Origin: G965227875 sp965227875
Lineage (GTDB): Bacteria; Pseudomonadota; Alphaproteobacteria; Rhizobiales; JAJFHC01
Length of the DNA: 64,000 nt
Reading direction: 5' to 3'
Assembly (NCBI GenBank): GCA_965227875.1
Contig: OZ245783.1
Location: forward strand, 2,666,001 to 2,730,000
Below the pieces are notes generated by a model. That model was not told the origin of the DNA. It did no database searches and saw only the letters and a list, made by a program, of their open reading frames with translations. A program made the translations under genes and the position numbers. The number at the start of each line of letters is the position of its first letter. Position 1 is the first letter of the stretch. Positions 1 to 10,144 of the stretch are shown piece by piece.

Positions 1-2
1 AC

Positions 3-1001
3 CCGTCCGGGACCGGCGCCTACCGTTTTGCTGAGTGGGAGGCCAATGCGAAGGTCGTCATAACGAAGAACGACGCCTACTGGGACGGCGCGCCGAAGCT
101 CGAGGCGATCGTCTTCCGGCCGATCACCGACGCCAACACGCGCATCGCCGAGATGCTCTCCGGCGGTCTCGACATCATGGTCGAAGTGCCGCCCGACAGC
201 CTCGGCCAGTTCAAGGGCAATGCGGACTACACCGTGCTCGAGCAGGCCGGACCCCACGTCTGGTTCCTGATCCTCAATGCCAAGGAAGGCCCGTTCGCCA
301 AGAAGGAAATCCGCCAGGCCGCCAACTACGCCATCAACAAGAAGGCGCTGGTGGAAAACATCCTGCAGGGAACCGCCGACGTGGCGGCCGGTCCGACCCC
401 GCCCGCCTTCGCATGGGCCTACAACGAGTCGCTGGAGCCCTACCCCTACGATCCCGAGAAGGCGAAGGCGCTGCTGAAGGACGCGGGCTATGACGGCAAG
501 GAACTGACCTTCTACGTCACCGAGGGCGGCTCCGGCATGCTCGATCCCGTGGCCATGGGCACCGCGATCCAGGCCGACCTGCAGGCCATCGGCATGAAGG
601 TGAAGATCGAGACCTACGAGTGGAACACCTTCCTGGGCAAGGTCAACCCGGGGCTCGAGGGCAAGGCCGACATGGCCGAAATGGCCTGGATGACGAACGA
701 TCCGGACACGCTTCCCTATCTCGCCCTGCGGACCGAAGCCTGGCCTGACAAGGGTGGATTCAACTCCGGATACTATTCCAATCCGAAGGTCGACGAACTC
801 CTGAACAAGGCGCGCGAGGTGACAGACCAGGCCGAACGCGCGAAACTCTACCAGGAGATGCAGACCATCGTGCGCGACGATGCGCCGTGGGTCTTCGTCG
901 CAAACTGGAAGCAGAACGCCGTGACCAAGGCGGGCGTGCAGGACTTCAAGCTGCAGCCGTCCTTCTTCCTGATGTTGCAGGACGTGGCCAAGCCGCAATA
1001 G
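3..1001 (+). CDS. Peptide ABC transporter substrate-binding protein (family 5), 5'-truncated
   Basis: Periplasmic solute-binding protein of the DppA/OppA (SBP_bac_5) family that delivers a peptide-like ligand to the membrane complex encoded downstream. The frame is open from base 3, so the N-terminus and signal peptide lie outside the window; about 332 residues are present. The first visible residues (PSGTGAYRF, then NDAYWDGAPK) match the family's conserved segment after the N-terminal third, and the C-terminus carries the usual ligand-domain segment (YQEMQTIVRDDAPWVF). It ends at TAG 82 bp before the permease gene, and the following five genes run in the same direction with overlaps. Family assignment is firm. 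Substrate is inferred to be di- or oligopeptides because an M42 peptidase is in the same operon, but family 5 proteins also bind other ligands such as glutathione, nickel chelates or opines. Confidence 0.93.
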   Translation, partial: PSGTGAYRFAEWEANAKVVITKNDAYWDGAPKLEAIVFRPITDANTRIAEMLSGGLDIMVEVPPDSLGQFKGNADYTVLEQAGPHVWFLILNAKEGPFAKKEIRQAANYAINKKALVENILQGTADVAAGPTPPAFAWAYNESLEPYPYDPEKAKALLKDAGYDGKELTFYVTEGGSGMLDPVAMGTAIQADLQAIGMKVKIETYEWNTFLGKVNPGLEGKADMAEMAWMTNDPDTLPYLALRTEAWPDKGGFNSGYYSNPKVDELLNKAREVTDQAERAKLYQEMQTIVRDDAPWVFVANWKQNAVTKAGVQDFKLQPSFFLMLQDVAKPQ

Positions 1002-1083
1002 TCCTGTCCATGTTCCGGGACGCTCCGGCGGCGGTCACCGCCGGGGCGCCCCGCTCCACGCGAAACTCGACCGGCAGGGACCC

Positions 1084-2027
<944 letters not shown>

Positions 2028-2028
<1 letters not shown>

Positions 2029-3974
2029 TGACGGACGCATCCGCCTCCACCGCCGGAAACCGGCCCGCCAGGAGTAGCCGGCCGGACAATCTCAGGCTGC
2101 TGCTGAACAACCAGCTCGCCACCGCGGGGCTCGTCGTCTTCGTGGTCATCGTCCTTGCCGCGCTGGCGGCGCCGCTGCTTCCCCTGCCGGATCCGGACGT
2201 CACCAACCCGGCCAACCGGCTGCTCAAGCCCTTTGCCGACGGACACCTGCTGGGCACGGATGCGCTCGGACGCGACATCCTCTCGCGGCTTCTCTGGGGC
2301 ACGCGGGTGTCGCTGGCCGTCGGCGTGTCCGCCACCCTGATCGCGGCCTTCTTCGGGTCGCTCATCGGACTCCTCGCCGGATACGCCGCCGGCCGCACCG
2401 ACTCCCTGCTCATGCGCGGCATCGACATGATCATGGCGTTTCCCTACATCCTGCTGGCGCTCGCCATCGTTGCCGTGCTCGGCCCCGGCCTGCTCAACGC
2501 GCTCTACGCCATCGCCGTGGTCAACATCCCGTTTTTCGCCCGCAACATCCGCGGCATAGCGCTCGGCCTGTCGCGGCGCGAATTCGTCGATGCGGCACGC
2601 CTGTCGGGCAAGTCGAACGCCCGGATCCTATTCGGCGAAGTGCTGCCCAACGTGCTCCCGGTGATCATCATCACCATGTCGACGACCATCGGCTGGATGA
2701 TCCTGGAAACCGCCGGTCTGTCCTTTCTCGGCCTTGGCGCGCAACCGCCCCAGGCCGACCTCGGGTCGATGCTGGGCCAGGGCCGCAAGATCCTGTTCAC
2801 CGCGCCGCATGTCTCGATCATCCCCGGTCTGATGATCTTTGCCCTCGTCATGAGCATCAACCTGCTGGGAGACGGCATTCGCGACGTCCTCGACCCGAGG
2901 CTGAAGTCAGGCTCTCTGACGAGGCCGGTGGCCCGCACCGCCGTGGAGCGCGACCATGTGCCCGCCGACGTGATCCCGGCCGACGACGCGGTCCTCGACA
3001 TGCGCGACCTGCGCGCCGAGTTCAGGATCGGCAGCGAGGTCTACAAGGCGGTGGGCGGTGTCGACCTGCGCGTCGGCAAGGGCGAGTGCATCGGCGTCGT
3101 GGGGGAATCCGGCTCCGGCAAGTCGGTCACGGCGATGTCGATCATGGGGCTGGCGCCGACGCCGCCCGGGCGGATCGTCAGCGGCGTGGCGCTCCTCGAC
3201 GGCGAGGATCTGTTTTCCGCCTCCGACGAGCGTATCCGTCAGCTTCGCGGTTCCGCCGTCTCCCATGTCTTCCAGGACCCGCTTTCCACGCTCCACCCGC
3301 TGTTCAGGGTCGGTGACCAGCTTGTCGAGGCCATCCGGGCCCATGCCTCGATGACCGGGACCGAGGCCCGCGCGAAGGCGGAAGACCTGTTGCGCATGGT
3401 GCGCATCCCCAATCCCGCGGAACGCCTCAACGCCTATCCGCACGAGCTTTCGGGCGGCATGCGCCAGCGTGTCTGCATCGCGATGGCGCTGGCCAACGAT
3501 GCCGACATCATCATCGCCGACGAACCGACCACCGCGCTCGACGTGACGGTACAGGCCCAGATCCTGTCGCTGCTCGATACCCTGCGCAAGGAACGCGATA
3601 CCGGCATCGTCTTCATCACCCACGATTTCGGTGTGGTGTCCGCGATCTGCGACCGGGTCGCGGTCATGTATGCCGGCAAGATCGTCGAGACGGGAACGAC
3701 GGAGGAAATCCTGTCCTCGCCGGCTCACCCCTATACGGCCAAGCTCATAGACTGCGTCCCCGTCCTGGGCGAGCCCGAACGCCGCCTCGACGCCATCGAG
3801 GGCCGCCCGCCCGTAGTCAACAACCTGCCGCGCGGCTGCGCCTTTGCCGACCGCTGTCCGCAGGCACAGGAGGTCTGCCGGAAGGATCCGATCGCCATGA
3901 CCGAACTGGCGCCCCGCCGCGCCGTGCGATGCCTTTTCCCTCTGGTGTCCGGAACGGGGAAGGCCGCGTCATGA
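2028..3974 (+). CDS. Fused DppC-type permease and DppD-type ATPase
   Basis: A 648-residue protein joining two subunits that are usually separate. Residues 1 to about 290 form a DppC-like permease with an N-terminal span, a periplasmic GTDALGRDILSRLLWG signature (about residues 76-91) and an EAA loop (FVDAARLSGKSNARILFGEV). After a linker of about 30 residues comes a DppD-like ATPase with Walker A GESGSGKS (about 359-366), signature LSGGMRQR (about 475-482), Walker B IIIADEPTTALD (about 495-506) and a C-terminal oligopeptide-ABC extension with the cysteine-rich segment GCAFADRCPQ. No stop or frameshift separates the halves. Such fusions are known in some alphaproteobacterial peptide and glutathione-type importers. 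The downstream gene supplies the partner ATPase. Confidence 0.94.
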
Positions 3975-4978
3975 GCATGCAAGCCAGCGATTCGCAGGCC
4001 TGCCTGCTCGCCATGGACGGCGTGGAGCGGACCTTCGGCGGTGGCCGGACGCTGCTCGGGCGCCAACTGCCGGCCGTCCATGCCGTCCAGGGCATAACGC
4101 TCGACGTCAGGCGTGGCGAGACGCTGGGCATCGTCGGGGAATCGGGTTGCGGCAAGTCGACCCTAGCGCGCATGCTCGTCGGGCTCGACAACCCGACAGG
4201 CGGCACCATAACCTTCGATGGCGAGGACCTCGTCGCGATGGCCAGGTCGAGCTCGCGGGCCGTGGCGCGCAGGATCCAGTACGTCTTCCAGGATCCGCTG
4301 GCCTCTCTCAACCCGCGCAAGACCATCCGCAAGACGCTGGAGGCGCCTCTGATCCACCTGGCCGGCCTCGATGCGCGCCAGCGCACCGCACGGCTCGACG
4401 AGCTGATGCACGCGGTCAATCTCGCCCCGGAATTCCTCGATCGCTATCCGCACGAGTTCTCCGGCGGACAGGCCCAGAGAATCGGCATCGCCCGCGCGCT
4501 GGCCGCCGACCCGGAGCTCATCGTGCTCGACGAGCCCGTATCCGCGCTCGATGTCTCGGTCCAGGCCCAGGTCCTCAACATCCTCGACGGGCTGAAGTCG
4601 GACTTCAACCTGACCTACCTCTTCATCAGCCACGACCTCTCCGTCGTCGAAAGCGTCAGCGATCGCGTCGCCGTGCTCTATTTCGGCAATCTCGTGGAAA
4701 TCGGCCCGGCGGAGAGCGTGTTCCGCGAACCTCATCATCCCTATACGAACCTGTTGCTGGACTCGGCGCCCGCTCCGGGCCGGAAGTCCCTGGCCGCCGA
4801 GGATGCCGAAACCGAACTGCCCGATCCCTACGACCCGCCTCCGGGTTGCGCGTTTTTTGCGCGTTGCCCGAACCGGTCCGAACGGTGTACGCAATCTGCA
4901 CCGGAACTCGAAACCGCCGGGAGGGAAGGTCATCGAGTGGCCTGCTACCATCCGGTTCGCGAACGCAGGGAGAGATGA
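3971..4978 (+). CDS. Peptide ABC transporter ATPase, DppF type
   Basis: Second nucleotide-binding subunit of the importer, 335 residues from the chosen ATG. That ATG overlaps the preceding stop (ATGA), which is the usual coupling; a longer in-frame start at 3929 would sit inside the upstream gene and is less likely. Walker A is GESGCGKS, the signature is FSGGQAQR and Walker B is LIVLDEPVSALD, with the C-terminal oligopeptide-transporter cysteine motif (GCAFFARCPNRSERC). It should pair with the ATPase half of the upstream fusion as an asymmetric dimer on the cytoplasmic face. Its stop again overlaps the next start. Confidence 0.95.
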   Translation: MSMQASDSQACLLAMDGVERTFGGGRTLLGRQLPAVHAVQGITLDVRRGETLGIVGESGCGKSTLARMLVGLDNPTGGTITFDGEDLVAMARSSSRAVARRIQYVFQDPLASLNPRKTIRKTLEAPLIHLAGLDARQRTARLDELMHAVNLAPEFLDRYPHEFSGGQAQRIGIARALAADPELIVLDEPVSALDVSVQAQVLNILDGLKSDFNLTYLFISHDLSVVESVSDRVAVLYFGNLVEIGPAESVFREPHHPYTNLLLDSAPAPGRKSLAAEDAETELPDPYDPPPGCAFFARCPNRSERCTQSAPELETAGREGHRVACYHPVRERRER

Positions 4979-5754
4979 AGGAACCGACCCTTCTTGAAGG
5001 AAAGACAACGGAGCGCGCGCCCATGGCGCGCAAGAAGCGCAGGCCGGAACGCACCGCCGACATCATCCGTGAAAAGATCATCGAGCACCAGCTGTCGCCG
5101 GGTGACCGGATTCCGTCAGACTGGGTGGCGCCCGAAACCCTCGGCGTGTCGCGCGGCACCCTGCGTGAAGCACTCAAGGTGCTCGAGTTCCAGGGGCTGA
5201 TCGCGACAAAGTCGGGACCGGGCGGCGGGATCTTCGTGTCGGCGGTGGCCGCCGACGACGCGATCCAGATGCTCGGCAACTTGTTCCTGTTCAAGGCGCC
5301 GTCGATCTCCGACATCTACGCGATCCGCAAGAAGCTCGAGCCCGAGCTGGCCGCGGGCCTCGCCGGAAAGCTGACACAGGAAAACATCGGGAACCTTCAG
5401 GCGACCATCCGACTTTACGAAGATGAACCGAAAACCGCCGAAGAGGAGTACAGCCAGCGCCTGGCGGAACTCGACTTTCACGCGGGCCTTGCCCATCATT
5501 GTGAGAACGAGCCGCTCGGTTTCATCTGCAAGTTCCTGGTCAGTCTCCTCAGGGACATGACCGTCTGCCGCGAGATCTATCGCGAGGCCAACCCCGAACT
5601 GCGCGAGACCGGGTTGCACTACCAGATACGGCTTCTGCGGGCCATCAAGCACGGACGACGGGAGGATGCGTACCAAATCATGCACGAACACATGATCGAA
5701 GCGGAAAAGTACATGCTCGAGATGGCGGCCATTCGCGCGCCGGGCGAGCACTGA
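4975..5754 (+). CDS. GntR-family regulator with FCD ligand domain
   Basis: DNA-binding regulator of 259 residues. The N-terminal winged helix-turn-helix contains the FadR-type pattern GVSRGTLREALKVLEFQGLI followed by the wing GPGGGIFVS; the remainder is an all-helical FCD domain that usually binds a small carboxylate. The ATG at 4975 overlaps the DppF stop and is preceded by a GGGAG site; a second ATG at 5023 (MARKKRRP) is possible. Its position inside the peptide-transport operon suggests control of this operon in response to an imported or derived ligand (inference). No obvious palindromic operator is visible because the operon start lies outside the window. Confidence 0.9.
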   Translation: MKEPTLLEGKTTERAPMARKKRRPERTADIIREKIIEHQLSPGDRIPSDWVAPETLGVSRGTLREALKVLEFQGLIATKSGPGGGIFVSAVAADDAIQMLGNLFLFKAPSISDIYAIRKKLEPELAAGLAGKLTQENIGNLQATIRLYEDEPKTAEEEYSQRLAELDFHAGLAHHCENEPLGFICKFLVSLLRDMTVCREIYREANPELRETGLHYQIRLLRAIKHGRREDAYQIMHEHMIEAEKYMLEMAAIRAPGEH

Positions 5755-5757
5755 GTG

Positions 5758-6924
5758 ATGGATACGTCGCCAAGGTTGGCCATCGATCTCGACTACCTCT
5801 CCGGCACGCTGCGCGCGCTGCTCGATATCCCGAGCCCGACCGGCTACACCGACACCGTCGTGCGTTACGTATCGGGAGAGCTCATGCGACTCGGCCTCGA
5901 TGTGGAACTGACCCGGCGCGGCGCCATCCGTGCGGTGCGTCCTGGTGCGCGGTCCGACGGCGCCCGCGCCATCGTCACCCACGTCGACACGCTCGGCGCC
6001 CAGGTCAAGCTCATCAAGGACAACGGCCGCCTTTCCCTGGTGCCCATCGGCACGTGGTCGGCCCGTTTCGCCGAGGGCGCGCGCGTCACGATATTCTCCG
6101 AGCGCGGTGCCTATCGCGGCTCCATCCTGCCGCTCAAGGCGTCGGGTCATGCCTTCAACGACGAGGTCGACAAGCTGCCCGTCGGCTGGGACTACGTTGA
6201 ACTGCGTGTCGATGCCCTGGCGCGCAACCGTGCCGACGTGGAGAAACTCGGGATCGAGGTCGGCGATATCGTCGCCGTGGACACCCAGAACGAATTCCTC
6301 GACAACGGCTATATCGTCTCCCGGCACCTGGACAACAAGGCGGGGGTGGCCGTCGCGCTCGCCACGCTGAAGGCGCTCCAGGACAATGGCGCGGAGACGC
6401 CGGTCGACATCCATTTCCTCTTCACCATCGCCGAAGAGGTCGGCGTGGGCGCGTCCTCCATCCTGCTGCCCGACATCGCGTCCATGGTCGCGATCGACAA
6501 CGGGACTACGGCTCCCGGACAGAATTCCGACGAGTTCGGCGTGACCGTGGCCATGGGGGACGAAACCGGACCCTTCGACTATCACCTGACGAGACGCCTG
6601 GTGGAGCTCTGCCGAGAACATGACATCCGCTACCAGAAGGACGTGTTCCGCTACTACCGGTCCGATTCCGCCAGCGCCATCGAGGCCGGCGCCGACGTGC
6701 GCACGGCCCTCGTCACGTTCGGGGTCGACGCATCCCACGGCTATGAGCGCATCCACCTGCACGCCCTGCGTTCGCTGAGCGAACTCATGACTGTCTACGT
6801 GGCGAGCCCCGTCACCATCACCCGCGACTTCAACGAGACGGCCGAACTCGAAGGCTTCACCCGGCAGGAAACCGGCGACGCCAAGCAGGACCTCAAGGCC
6901 GATACGGGCGACCGCGGCCTGTGA
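5758..6924 (+). CDS. M42-family metallopeptidase resembling the NAGGN-system peptidase
   Basis: Predicted cytoplasmic dizinc aminopeptidase of 388 residues. Visible metal-ligand segments are the THVDTLG motif (about residues 75-81), RHLDNKAGVA (about 190-199), the acid pair in TIAEEVGVGAS (about 225-235), an internal aspartate in MVAIDNG, and a C-terminal SHGYERIH histidine motif. The sequence resembles the M42 enzyme described beside the osmoprotectant N-acetylglutaminylglutamine amide (NAGGN) genes, although the two biosynthetic genes are not in this window. Here it closes a peptide-importer operon, so it probably hydrolyses the imported peptide. GTG at 5755 and ATG at 5758 are adjacent start candidates; ATG was chosen. 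The stop codon lies in a small hairpin (CGGCCT/AGGCCG, 6915-6929). Confidence 0.87.
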   Translation: MDTSPRLAIDLDYLSGTLRALLDIPSPTGYTDTVVRYVSGELMRLGLDVELTRRGAIRAVRPGARSDGARAIVTHVDTLGAQVKLIKDNGRLSLVPIGTWSARFAEGARVTIFSERGAYRGSILPLKASGHAFNDEVDKLPVGWDYVELRVDALARNRADVEKLGIEVGDIVAVDTQNEFLDNGYIVSRHLDNKAGVAVALATLKALQDNGAETPVDIHFLFTIAEEVGVGASSILLPDIASMVAIDNGTTAPGQNSDEFGVTVAMGDETGPFDYHLTRRLVELCREHDIRYQKDVFRYYRSDSASAIEAGADVRTALVTFGVDASHGYERIHLHALRSLSELMTVYVASPVTITRDFNETAELEGFTRQETGDAKQDLKADTGDRGL

Positions 6925-6943
6925 GGCCGTCCGCCGCCGAGGT

Positions 6944-8389
6944 TCACGCCTTCCAGAACGCCGGCGTGAACAGGACGAGCACGGTGAAGAGCTCGAGGCG
7001 GCCGAGCAGCATGCCGAAACACAGGAGCCATTTCGCGGAGTCGGGCAGGGTTGAATAGTTGCCCGCCGGCCCGACCACCTCGCCCAGGCCCGGACCGACA
7101 TTGGCCATGGCGCTGGCCGCCGCGGACAGCGAGGTCAGGTTGTCCAGCCCGATCAGGTTGAGGCTGAGCGCGAGCAGCCCGAAGCACAGCAGGAACAGGA
7201 AGAAGAAGCTCGAGACGGCGCTGATGACGCCTTCCGAAAGCGGCCGGTTGTTGTAGCGCGGCGAGAACACGCCGCTGGGATAGATGATGCGCTGGAGATA
7301 GATGCGCATGTTCTCCAGGATGACCTGGAACCGGAAGATCTTGATGCCGCACGAGGTCGACCCGGCGCAGCCGCCCATGAACATGATGCAGAAGAAGAAG
7401 GCGACCGCGAAGTTCCCCCAGCTGCCGTAGTCGGTCGTCGCGTAGCCGGTCCCGGTGATGACAGAGACGACGTTGAACGCGGTGTGCTGGAGGGCCCGCA
7501 GCGGGCCGTCGCGCTCGTCGCCGACATGGACGATCCAGGTGATGAGGATGGCCGCCGCGACGACGGTCAGGAAGAAACGCACCTGGCTGTCTGTCACCAG
7601 CGGCATGGCATTGCCGCGAATCGCCTGCAGGTAGAGCACGAAGGGCAGGCTGCCCAGGAGCATGAAGACGGTGCCGATGGCGTCGATCGTGCCGCTCTGG
7701 AAATGCCCGATGGACGCGTCGTAATTGGCGAAGCCGCCCGTGGCGATGGTCGTCATCGAATGGGTCGCGGCGTCGAACATCGACATGCCGGCGAAGTAGT
7801 AGCCAACCGTACAGGCCAGCGTGAGTACGAGGTAGAGCAGCGAGATCGAGCCCGCGATCTGCGTGGCCCGCGGCAGGATCTTCTCCGAGGTGTCCGAGGA
7901 TTCCATCCGGAACAGCTGCATCCCGCCGATCTGCAGCATCGGCAGGACGGCGATCGCCATGACGATGATCCCGATCCCGCCCATCCACTGGAGCAGCGCC
8001 CGCCAGAGCAGGACGCCCAGCGGCTTGCTCTCCAGCTCGGTCATCACCGTCGCGCCGGTCGTCGTCAGCCCGGACATGGCCTCGAAGAACGCGTCCGTAT
8101 AGGTGATGTTCTCCGCAAGCGCGAAAGGCAGCGCGGCGAAACCCGTCAGCGCGATCCAGGAGCCCACCGTCAGGAGAAAGGCCTGCTTCACCGTGAGCAC
8201 CGTCGCGTATCCCCAGGCGGCGAGCACCAGCCCCACGCCCACGAACAGGGTCATGATGGCCGAAACCGTGAAGTGGACCCAGTTCGGCTCGCCGGTGACG
8301 AGATCGAGAAGGGCCGGAATCACCATGGCGCCGCCGAGCGTGGTCAGCAGCATCCCGATAACCAGAGCAATCGGTCTGATATCGTTCAT
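6944..8389 (-). CDS. trkH: Trk-type potassium uptake protein TrkH
   Basis: Inner-membrane ion-conducting subunit of the Trk potassium system, 481 residues, normal for TrkH. The four pore-loop filter segments are visible in order: SGLTTTGAT, TTIATGGF, TGTGYATTD and NVGPGLG, each with the expected glycine, between hydrophobic spans. The family needs a cytoplasmic NAD-binding TrkA partner, which is not encoded here. It is convergent with the M42 peptidase (19 bp gap) and lies downstream of apaG on the same strand with a 36 bp gap, so the two may be co-transcribed. Confidence 0.96.
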   Translation of the reverse strand: MNDIRPIALVIGMLLTTLGGAMVIPALLDLVTGEPNWVHFTVSAIMTLFVGVGLVLAAWGYATVLTVKQAFLLTVGSWIALTGFAALPFALAENITYTDAFFEAMSGLTTTGATVMTELESKPLGVLLWRALLQWMGGIGIIVMAIAVLPMLQIGGMQLFRMESSDTSEKILPRATQIAGSISLLYLVLTLACTVGYYFAGMSMFDAATHSMTTIATGGFANYDASIGHFQSGTIDAIGTVFMLLGSLPFVLYLQAIRGNAMPLVTDSQVRFFLTVVAAAILITWIVHVGDERDGPLRALQHTAFNVVSVITGTGYATTDYGSWGNFAVAFFFCIMFMGGCAGSTSCGIKIFRFQVILENMRIYLQRIIYPSGVFSPRYNNRPLSEGVISAVSSFFFLFLLCFGLLALSLNLIGLDNLTSLSAAASAMANVGPGLGEVVGPAGNYSTLPDSAKWLLCFGMLLGRLELFTVLVLFTPAFWKA

Positions 8390-8425
8390 GAGGTTTCTTC
8401 CGCCCCGGCCTGGATCAGGGCGGTG

Positions 8426-8818
8426 TCAGTGGATGGCATCGCGGCCATAGGGGCTGTCCAGCGAGAACGCGGGGATGTTCACGTTGAACATCTCCCCTTC
8501 CGCGTTTTCCATCTGGTAGGCGCCGACCATGATGCCGGAGGAGGTGTTGAGCGGCGTGCCGCTCGTATACTGGTAGGACGCGCCGGGTTCGAGCACCGGC
8601 TGTTCGCCGATCACGCCCGCACCGCGGACTTCCTGGATCTGGCCTTTCGCGTCGGTGATCTTCCAGTATCGTGTCCGCAGCTGCACGACTTCGTTTCCTC
8701 GGTTCTCGATCTGGATCGTGTAGGCCCAGACGAAATAGTCGTCCTCGGGCGACGACTGGTCGGGCAGGAAGGTCGGCTGCACCTCGACATAAATGTCTCT
8801 GGTGACGCAAGTGTACAT
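8426..8818 (-). CDS. apaG: ApaG protein (Co2+/Mg2+ efflux-associated)
   Basis: A 130-residue protein made of a single fibronectin-III-like ApaG domain, the normal length for the family. Recognisable segments are the VTRDIYVEVQPTFLPDQSSP start, YTIQIENRG, the RYWKITDAKG segment and GTPLNTSSGIMVGAYQM near the C-terminus. ApaG is associated with divalent cation homeostasis and in E. coli with the ApaH operon; its biochemical role is unsettled. No apaH is present here. The start faces dcd across a 183 bp divergent intergenic region. Confidence 0.95.
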   Translation of the reverse strand: MYTCVTRDIYVEVQPTFLPDQSSPEDDYFVWAYTIQIENRGNEVVQLRTRYWKITDAKGQIQEVRGAGVIGEQPVLEPGASYQYTSGTPLNTSSGIMVGAYQMENAEGEMFNVNIPAFSLDSPYGRDAIH

Positions 8819-9001
8819 TTTCCGGGTTCCCCGTTTTCCGGCCGGGCCCGCGGCGGCGGCCCGTATTTCGTCGGACGGGCCGGATAGTACCGCAAGTCCG
8901 GTGTCCGCCGCCAGCCTTGACGCCGGGCCTGTCGCCGTGACAGGGCGCGCGATCCGGGGTACCTATTCCGCTAGGAAACTAGTTCGGGTCAGGGGACGGA
9001 A

Positions 9002-10117
9002 ATGACGGCCGAGGCGGCGATGACGACGGACCGCGGCGACGTGGCGGCAGAAGGGATCCTGCCGGCGCACGTCATCCGCGCGATGGTGGACGCGGGACAC
9101 ATCCGGCCGGACCGCGCGCTCGACGGCGACCAGGTGCAGCCGGCAAGCCTCGACCTGAGGCTGGGCCGGTTCGCCTACCGCGTCCGCGCGAGCTTTCTGC
9201 CCGGGCCGGACCGCACGGTCGAGCAGCGCCTGGAAGACCTCGTTCTGCACCGCTTCAGTCTGGAGGACGGCGCGGTGCTGGAAACGGGGTGCGTCTACAT
9301 CGTTCCGCTGCTCGAGAGCCTTGATCTCGAGGGGGAAATCGCGGCGACCGCCAATCCCAAGAGCTCCACGGGACGGCTCGACGTCTTCACCCGTGTCATC
9401 ACCGACCGGGCCCGCGCGTTCGACCGTATCGAGGCAGGCTACAGTGGCGGGCTCTATGCCGAGATCAGCCCGCGCACCTTCAGCATTCTGGTGCGCACCG
9501 GATCGCGGCTGTCCCAGATCAGGTTCCGGCGTGGCGATGCCGCTCTCGACGACAGGGCGCTCATGTCCCTGCACGAACGCGAAGGCCTTGTACTGTCCGG
9601 AGCGCCCCATATCGACAATGGCGTCGCGCTCTCCGTCGACCTGTCGGGAGACGGGATCGTGGGATACCGGGCCAAGCGCCATGCCGGGCTTATCGACGTC
9701 GACCGCAAGGCGGCTTGCGACGTCGCTGATTTCTGGGAACCGCTCGAAGGGCGGGGATCTCTGGTGCTCGACCCCGACCAGTTCTATATCCTCGCGTCGC
9801 GCGAGGCTGTCCATGTTCCGCCCGCCCATGCTGCGGAGATGGTCCCGTTCGATCCGCTGGTTGGCGAATTCCGTGTGCACTATGCCGGGTTCTTCGACCC
9901 CGGTTTCGGACATCCGGACGCCGGCGGCGCAGGGAGCCGTGCGGTGCTCGAGGTGCGCAGCCACGAGGTGCCGTTCATCCTCGAGGATGGCCAGATCATC
10001 GGCCGGCTGATCTATGAACCGCTGACGGAGCGTCCGGAGGCGCTGTACGGACAGGGGATCGGGTCGAACTACCAGAGCCAGGGCCTGAAGCTGTCGAAGC
10101 ACTTCCGCACCGGCTGA
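9002..10117 (+). CDS. dcd: 2'-deoxycytidine 5'-triphosphate deaminase, long form
   Basis: Pyrimidine deoxynucleotide enzyme of 371 residues, converting dCTP to dUTP for thymidylate synthesis. It is the long form found in alphaproteobacteria, about twice the E. coli Dcd length. The N-terminal half has the DQVQPASLDLRLG signature (about residues 42-54), a NPKSSTGRLDVFTRVI segment corresponding to the P-KSS-GR active-site region, and GYSGGLYAEISP. The C-terminal half repeats a similar jelly-roll pattern (GVALSVDLSG; AHAAEMVPFDP). A GGGGACGG ribosome-binding site precedes the ATG. It converges on the radical SAM gene with a 27 bp gap. Confidence 0.93.
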   Translation: MTAEAAMTTDRGDVAAEGILPAHVIRAMVDAGHIRPDRALDGDQVQPASLDLRLGRFAYRVRASFLPGPDRTVEQRLEDLVLHRFSLEDGAVLETGCVYIVPLLESLDLEGEIAATANPKSSTGRLDVFTRVITDRARAFDRIEAGYSGGLYAEISPRTFSILVRTGSRLSQIRFRRGDAALDDRALMSLHEREGLVLSGAPHIDNGVALSVDLSGDGIVGYRAKRHAGLIDVDRKAACDVADFWEPLEGRGSLVLDPDQFYILASREAVHVPPAHAAEMVPFDPLVGEFRVHYAGFFDPGFGHPDAGGAGSRAVLEVRSHEVPFILEDGQIIGRLIYEPLTERPEALYGQGIGSNYQSQGLKLSKHFRTG

Positions 10118-10144
10118 CGTTAGGCCGGGACAGGCGGTCCGGGC

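Noticed and set aside
4147..4974. Longer version of the GntR regulator starting at 4147
   Set aside because: The extra part overlaps the DppF ATPase gene in another frame and is Arg-rich shadow sequence.
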